Part shown: positions 5,947-9,662 of the stretch, piece after piece
How the letters are laid out: every line of letters begins with the position of its first letter
How positions within the stretch are numbered: position 1 is the first letter of the stretch
Source of the DNA: Eubacterium sp.
GTDB taxonomy: Bacteria; Bacillota; Clostridia; Lachnospirales; Lachnospiraceae
Assembly (NCBI GenBank): GCA_022776205.1
Contig: JALFIK010000123.1
Location: 1-9,662 of the forward strand
Direction: 5' to 3'
DNA: 9,662 nt
Position numbers and translations under genes: made by a program
Notes under the pieces: model-generated
Seen by the model: only the letters and a program-made list of their open reading frames with translations
Told to the model about the DNA's origin: nothing
Databases searched by the model: none

Positions 5947-7299
5947 TTACGGAAGTTCCCGCAGGATTTTTAAGGCCATTTCCTTAAGAGTTTCATATTC
6001 ATTACATTCGGGATTTTCCAGGACAAAAGAAAGGAGGGTATTTAGAATGGCACCGATTACCTTTCCCTCACGAATGCCGAGAGCTTTAAGCTGATTTCCG
6101 TTAATCTTAAGGTCCTTAAGAGACAGACAGTCCCCGGCATCGATAATTTCCCGGCAGGCCTGGCGGGTTTCCTTCAGAATGGAAAGTTTCTTAAGGCGCA
6201 TAAAATCGCTTTGCGCACAAATGTCCGCCTCCATCACATCAAGAAGGTACGGAAACAGATTTTCCCCGACAGAATGCATAACCTTTCTTACGTGCCGTTT
6301 TCCGCTTCCCAGAGGATCCTGAAAACGGATATCATGATGGGCAATCAGCGTTGTTACCATCTGGATTGTCCGGTTGTCAAATTTCAGTCTTTTCAGAATC
6401 TGCCGGCTCATAGAGGCACTTACCTCGTTATGCCGGTAAAAGTGGTCAATGCCTTCCTCGTCTGTGCTGCGGGTCTGCGGTTTGCCCATATCATGCAACA
6501 GCATGGTGAGACGAAGGACCGGATTTGGCGGGACGGATTCTAGGGCATGCAGGGTATGCTCTCCAACGGAATATACATGATGAGGATTGTTTTGCGGGGT
6601 GTCCATCATCCGGTCAAACTCCGGGAGGAAAACACCGGTAAGGCCTGTAAGATACGCTTCCTTAAGAGTTTCAGGATGATTGGAAATCAAAAGCTTTAAA
6701 AGTTCCATCTGGATGCGTTCCGCACTGACGTCTTTAAGAAGAGGATGACAGGCCTTCATGGCATACCAGGTTTCTTTTTCAATGGTAAAATTAAGCTGTC
6801 CGGCGAAACGAACGGCCCGGAGCATACGAAGAGCATCCTCATTAAACCGCTCCATCGGATTCCCCACGCAGCGTATGATGCGGGCATTTAAATCCTTTTC
6901 CCCTCCGAAGAGATCAACAAGGCCCTGTGTGTCATTGTATGCCATCGCATTGATGGTGAAATCCCTGCGCATCAGATCTTCCTTAAGACTGGATGTGAAG
7001 GTCACTTCAGTCGGGCGACGGTGGTCTTCATAGGTACCGTCGATTCGGTAGGTCGTCACTTCATACCCGGTCTTACCCATCATGATGGTGACCGTTCCGT
7101 GCTGTATGCCCGTATCAATCGTCCGTGGGAAGAGAGCCTTCACCTGTTGTGGTCGGGCGGAGGTGGTGATATCCCAGTCAGAAGGGGTCTTTCCAAGAAT
7201 GGAATCCCTCACGCAGCCACCGACAACATAAGCCTCAAAGCCATGGGAAGATAAGGTTTTTATGATGTTTGCCGCTTGTTGGGGAATTGTTATTTTCAT
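5947..7299 (-). CDS. cca: CCA tRNA nucleotidyltransferase with HD domain
   Basis: Adds or repairs the CCA 3' end of tRNAs from CTP and ATP without a template. The 450-residue protein is a class II enzyme. Motif A is VVGGCVRDSILGK with the metal-binding pair SDWD (D41, D43). RRDFTINAMA (111-120) is motif B, and EDALRMLRAVRFA (155-167) includes the EDxxR motif that selects incoming nucleotides. An HD-domain follows with H247, H269-D270, H290, H321-H322 and D354, giving possible phosphatase or phosphodiesterase activity. The ATG at 7299 has AAAGGAG 9 bases upstream. Poly(A) polymerase I belongs to the same superfamily, but the EDxxR motif fits a CCA-adding enzyme. It is transcribed from its own promoter, divergently from the lipoprotein gene. 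Confidence 0.95.
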   Translation of the reverse strand: MKITIPQQAANIIKTLSSHGFEAYVVGGCVRDSILGKTPSDWDITTSARPQQVKALFPRTIDTGIQHGTVTIMMGKTGYEVTTYRIDGTYEDHRRPTEVTFTSSLKEDLMRRDFTINAMAYNDTQGLVDLFGGEKDLNARIIRCVGNPMERFNEDALRMLRAVRFAGQLNFTIEKETWYAMKACHPLLKDVSAERIQMELLKLLISNHPETLKEAYLTGLTGVFLPEFDRMMDTPQNNPHHVYSVGEHTLHALESVPPNPVLRLTMLLHDMGKPQTRSTDEEGIDHFYRHNEVSASMSRQILKRLKFDNRTIQMVTTLIAHHDIRFQDPLGSGKRHVRKVMHSVGENLFPYLLDVMEADICAQSDFMRLKKLSILKETRQACREIIDAGDCLSLKDLKINGNQLKALGIREGKVIGAILNTLLSFVLENPECNEYETLKEMALKILRELP

Positions 7300-7339
7300 G
7301 GGTTCACGCTCCTTTAAAAAGTAATCTTTCTTAATATTA

Positions 7340-7368
7340 ATTCTAACATAATTTCTGAAAATTATTAA
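7340..7368 (-). promoter_or_regulatory. SigA-type promoter of cca
   Basis: On the minus strand, TTAATA (-35, 7363-7368) is followed after 17 bases by TAGAAT (-10, 7340-7345), preceded by TGT (extended -10). The -10 is identical to that of the dnaX operon. A 10-bp palindrome, TTAATATTAA (7331-7340), covers the expected start point. Confidence 0.6.
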
Positions 7369-7446
7369 GAGCTAATTCAAGAATCCTGAGGGGAAAAATG
7401 CATGGGATAGCAGGAGATGCATATAGTAAAGAAGAATCCTGTCCGG

Positions 7447-7452
7447 AAAGGA
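7447..7452 (+). promoter_or_regulatory. Ribosome binding site of the lipoprotein gene
   Basis: AAAGGA lies 9 bases before the ATG at 7462. A second purine run (AAAGGGG, 7452-7458) lies closer to the start. No convincing promoter for this gene was found between 7300 and 7460. Confidence 0.5.
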
Positions 7453-7461
7453 AAGGGGAAG

Positions 7462-7911
7462 ATGGAAAAGAGTAAGAGAATGGGAATTCGGGTTTTGATT
7501 ATCCTGCTCGGAACGTCTGTGGGGATTTTAACCGGATGTGCGAAAAAATCAGAAAAATTTTTCCTGCATATTCATCAGGAGGAACAGGGAAAAAAGGAGC
7601 CATTTATGATCTGCCGCAAGGAAAATCAGCCCGAAAGACTTCAAAAATTAATAAAGGACCGTAAAAAATTACCCTGCACGTTTTGCTATAAAAATAGCCG
7701 TTATACTTATCTGGTCGTCTGTTATGGGGAAAAATCTTACAGTGGGTATAGTATTCGTGTGGAAGAGTGCAGGAAGACGAGTCAGCAGCTGTATTTAAAA
7801 ACCAGTCTGATCGGACCTTCACAAAAAAAAGAAGTGGTGGAGGTGCGGACATACCCCTATATTGTAGTGCGGTGCCTGCGAACGGAGCTTTTGTGCAAAA
7901 TTGATTCGTAA
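7462..7911 (+). CDS. Small cysteine-rich lipoprotein with PrcB-like C-terminal region
   Basis: Predicted 149-residue exported lipoprotein. The start gives a classic signal: positive MEKSKRMGIR, hydrophobic VLIILLGTSVGI and lipobox LTGC with the lipidated cysteine at 26. Residues 82-137 (YLVVCYGEK, SYSGYSIRVEE, GPSQKKEVVEVRTYPYIVV) resemble the C-terminal domain of PrcB, a subunit of a Treponema protease complex. The pattern shared is a strand, GxxxxGGYS, then GP and PY-hydrophobic. This is pattern recognition only, and one glycine of GGYS is replaced by Ser. It has eight cysteines after the signal, including C72-x-x-C75. The longer in-frame ATG at 7417 directly abuts an AGGAG (no spacing), so 7462 is favoured. 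It lies 89 bp before the SipL-like gene. Its function is unknown. Confidence 0.7.
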   Translation: MEKSKRMGIRVLIILLGTSVGILTGCAKKSEKFFLHIHQEEQGKKEPFMICRKENQPERLQKLIKDRKKLPCTFCYKNSRYTYLVVCYGEKSYSGYSIRVEECRKTSQQLYLKTSLIGPSQKKEVVEVRTYPYIVVRCLRTELLCKIDS

Positions 7912-7928
7912 AGTGGTCCGGCGGACTC

Positions 7929-7955
7929 ATAAGGCCCCGGCAGCCGGCATATAGT
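7929..7955 (+). promoter_or_regulatory. SigE-like sporulation promoter of the SipL-like gene
   Basis: ATA (-35 core, 7929-7931) is followed after exactly 16 bases by CATATAGT (-10, 7948-7955), which differs from CATACANT at one position. The spacer holds a GC-rich CCGG-CAG-CCGG element. The transcript would begin near 7962, about 39 bases before the ATG. The C. difficile sipL gene is known to be SigE-dependent, which fits. Confidence 0.6.
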
Positions 7956-7990
7956 ATTGATAAAAGAAAATAGTATGGTGTATTTTGGGT

Positions 7991-7995
7991 GGAGG
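7991..7995 (+). promoter_or_regulatory. Ribosome binding site fixing the SipL-like start
   Basis: GGAGG lies 5 bases before the ATG at 8001. A GTG start at 7989 would place this site inside the coding region and is rejected. Confidence 0.8.
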
Positions 7996-8000
7996 TATTT

Positions 8001-9572
8001 ATGAAAATAGAAAAGAAAGCGATTCGTTCCGGAATCTTAAAATTAGAAAAAAATGTTCAGATTACGCTGGATGAAGACATGAATGTGCCGGACACCAGAC
8101 CCGATGTGGAAAAAATCGTGGAAAGTCGGGGAGAAATACATATTGACGAAGTAGAAATTCAGACAGATCGTCTCCGTCTCCGGGGTAGTTTCCTTGTCCG
8201 GATTCTGTATATAAGTACAGAAAAAGAACAGCAGATTTCCTGTATGGAACATGAGTTTTCCCTGGAAGAATATATGAATGTGGAGGGAGCGGAATCGGGG
8301 GATACGGCGAAAGTGACGGCAGATCTGGAGGATCTTACGGTATCCATTATTAATTCCAGAAAATGTGGAATTCGCTCTGTTCTTTATTTTCATATCGTTG
8401 TTTCCGAGATGAAATTTGTGGAATGCAGTACGGGGGTGGATCAGAAAGAAAATGTCCAGTGTCTGTTTGCTTCCGTTCCAATGACGGAAATTGTGATGAA
8501 TAAAAAAGATATCCAGAGAATTAAAGCCAGTGTCAGTCTTCCGGCGGGGAAACCGAATATACGGGAGATTCTCTGGAATTCCATGCAGCTTCGGGATGTG
8601 GATATTCGAATGATGGAAGGAAAACTGGCCATTCGGGGCGAATTGTTTTTGTTTGTGCTGTACCGTCCGGAAGATGGGCAGGAGCCGGTGCAGTATTATG
8701 ACTGGGAAATTCCTTTTACAAACGAAATGGAATGTAGTGACAGCAGGGAAAATCTGATTGGGAATATTGCGGTAGCCATGGGAAATCATCAGGTGATGAT
8801 CAAACCGGATATTGACGCAGAGCCAAGAGATGTGGAAGTGGAGGCCGTGCTGGAAATGGATCTCAAGGCCTTTCGGGAATTTTCTTTTCCAATGCTCACA
8901 GATCTCTATGCCAGTGACCGGAAACTTTGTCTGAAAACAAAACCGGTGCATTTCGAAAATCTGGTTTTTCAGAATAATGCGAAGACAAAAGTGAGCCAGA
9001 GAGTGGAATCGGAGGGCGAAAATCCAAAACTTCTTCAGGTGCTTAACGTGGAGGGAACCATTCGAATTGAGGATTTTCACCCGGAAAAAGAAGGAATTCA
9101 TACGGAAGGGCTTATCTTTGGCAAAATATTGTACATCGCCGGGGATGATGGAGCACCGATTCAGTCGAAGGAAGTTGTGATTCCGTTTGAATATATGGTG
9201 GAGGCACAGGAAACTGCAGGAACGGACCGTTTTGAGATCCGTGGCGTCTTAGAGCAGATCGGTGGATATGTGGTAGATGGAAATGAACTGGAAATCCGGG
9301 CGGTAGCAGGAATTTACGTAACAGGATTTTCACCGCAGACCCTTTCCATGATTGAGAGTGTGGAGGAGACTCCTTATGAGGAAGAGGAGCTTGCCCGTAT
9401 TCCATCGATTACCGGATATGTTGTGAAAAATGGGGATACGTTGTGGATGATCGCCAAGAAATATCATACGACCATCGATAAAATAAAGCAGTATAATGAC
9501 GGTGTGGAGGAACCGTTAGAGGCAGGACAGAAATTATTTTTATTAAAGGAGATGGAAAGCCTGATCGGATAA
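8001..9572 (+). CDS. SPOCS (DUF3794) and LysM protein, SipL-like spore coat/cortex morphogenesis factor
   Basis: Similar in architecture to C. difficile SipL, whose LysM domain binds the coat ATPase SpoIVA to anchor the spore coat. The 523-residue protein has no signal peptide or membrane segment, as expected for a mother-cell cytosolic protein. Three SPOCS-type repeats are visible. Their first halves begin near 30, 184 and 341 and share a strand pattern ending in hydrophobic-LY: RGSFLVRILY (61-70), RGELFLFVLY (212-221) and EGLIFGKILY (369-378). A Glu-rich linker (455-465) leads to a LysM domain at 472-516 (GYVVKNGDTLWMIAKKYHTT to AGQKLFLLKE). The start at 8001 is set by GGAGG. A SigE-like promoter precedes it and an intrinsic terminator follows. 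The assignment to SipL itself is inference; other SPOCS/LysM proteins exist. Confidence 0.85.
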   Translation: MKIEKKAIRSGILKLEKNVQITLDEDMNVPDTRPDVEKIVESRGEIHIDEVEIQTDRLRLRGSFLVRILYISTEKEQQISCMEHEFSLEEYMNVEGAESGDTAKVTADLEDLTVSIINSRKCGIRSVLYFHIVVSEMKFVECSTGVDQKENVQCLFASVPMTEIVMNKKDIQRIKASVSLPAGKPNIREILWNSMQLRDVDIRMMEGKLAIRGELFLFVLYRPEDGQEPVQYYDWEIPFTNEMECSDSRENLIGNIAVAMGNHQVMIKPDIDAEPRDVEVEAVLEMDLKAFREFSFPMLTDLYASDRKLCLKTKPVHFENLVFQNNAKTKVSQRVESEGENPKLLQVLNVEGTIRIEDFHPEKEGIHTEGLIFGKILYIAGDDGAPIQSKEVVIPFEYMVEAQETAGTDRFEIRGVLEQIGGYVVDGNELEIRAVAGIYVTGFSPQTLSMIESVEETPYEEEELARIPSITGYVVKNGDTLWMIAKKYHTTIDKIKQYNDGVEEPLEAGQKLFLLKEMESLIG

Positions 9573-9590
9573 ATCGAGTGCAGTATGGAT

Positions 9591-9662
9591 AAAAAATAAA
9601 ACAGTCTTTTCGGACAAAAAGAAAGAAGTATCAAAATCCGAAAAGGCTGTCTTTTCTTTTAT
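9591..9662 (+). terminator. Intrinsic terminator after the SipL-like gene
   Basis: A 14-bp stem (9601-9614 with 9637-9650) contains one U·G pair on the plus strand and closes a 22-base A-rich loop. It is followed by CTTTTCTTTTAT to the window end. The A-rich run at 9591-9600 would give a U-run on the other strand, so it may also serve a convergent gene outside the window, though the minus-strand stem has an A-C mismatch. Confidence 0.88.

Noticed and set aside
5936..6094. 52-codon plus-strand frame (starts MCGNYGSS) behind a GGGAGGGAGG run, antisense to the 3' end of cca
   Set aside because: The ribosome-site-like run is tempting, but the last GAGG is only 2 bases from the ATG, the frame is antisense to conserved cca codons, and the purine run is also the spacer of the minus-strand SigE-like promoter.
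7916..7947. GC-rich small dyads (GTCC-GGC-GGAC and CCGG-CAG-CCGG) after the lipoprotein gene as a possible terminator
   Set aside because: The stems are only 4 bp and no T-run follows; the stretch fits better as the -35 flank and spacer of the SigE-like promoter.
8043..9101. Long 352-codon open frame antisense to the SPOCS/LysM gene
   Set aside because: It is rich in Phe, His and Ile in the way antisense frames often are, shows no recognisable motif or ribosome site, and lies fully inside a well-supported gene.

Overview
The window looks like chromosomal DNA of an endospore-forming, low-to-mid GC Firmicute, most likely a clostridial lineage such as Lachnospiraceae. The reasons are strong GGAGG-type ribosome binding sites, the dnaX-ebfC-recR gene order, a phosphofructokinase with a PKTIDND motif, a CotS-family spore coat gene and a SPOCS/LysM protein resembling SipL of Clostridioides difficile. 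No mobile element, CRISPR array, tRNA or rRNA was seen. The taxonomic call is inference from gene content and motif style.

Layout. At the left edge is a 5'-truncated rhomboid protease gene (+, ends 995). It converges on a long minus-strand block through a shared bidirectional terminator (1001-1067). From upstream to downstream on the minus strand, the block reads cca (7299-5947), a CotS-family gene (5853-4849), dnaX (4776-3163), ebfC (3128-2784), recR (2784-2185) and pfkA (2155-1082). dnaX, ebfC, recR and pfkA are closely packed behind a good SigA-type promoter (4810-4839) and probably form one operon of clamp-loader, nucleoid/recombination and glycolysis functions. cca has its own SigA-type promoter (7340-7368). 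The CotS-family gene has a SigE-like sporulation promoter (5910-5937).

To the right of cca, divergent plus-strand genes encode a small cysteine-rich lipoprotein with a PrcB-like C-terminal region (7462-7911) and a three-repeat SPOCS plus LysM protein (8001-9572). The second gene has another SigE-like promoter with the same ATA-N16-CATA spacing. A strong intrinsic terminator closes the window.

How the genes work together. Housekeeping functions (DNA replication, recombinational repair, tRNA maturation, glycolysis) are interleaved with two probable mother-cell sporulation genes, one for a coat component and one for a coat-anchoring protein. The two SigE-like promoters suggest these are switched on together. 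No clearly new multi-gene system is visible. The least understood gene is the PrcB-like lipoprotein next to the SipL-like gene.
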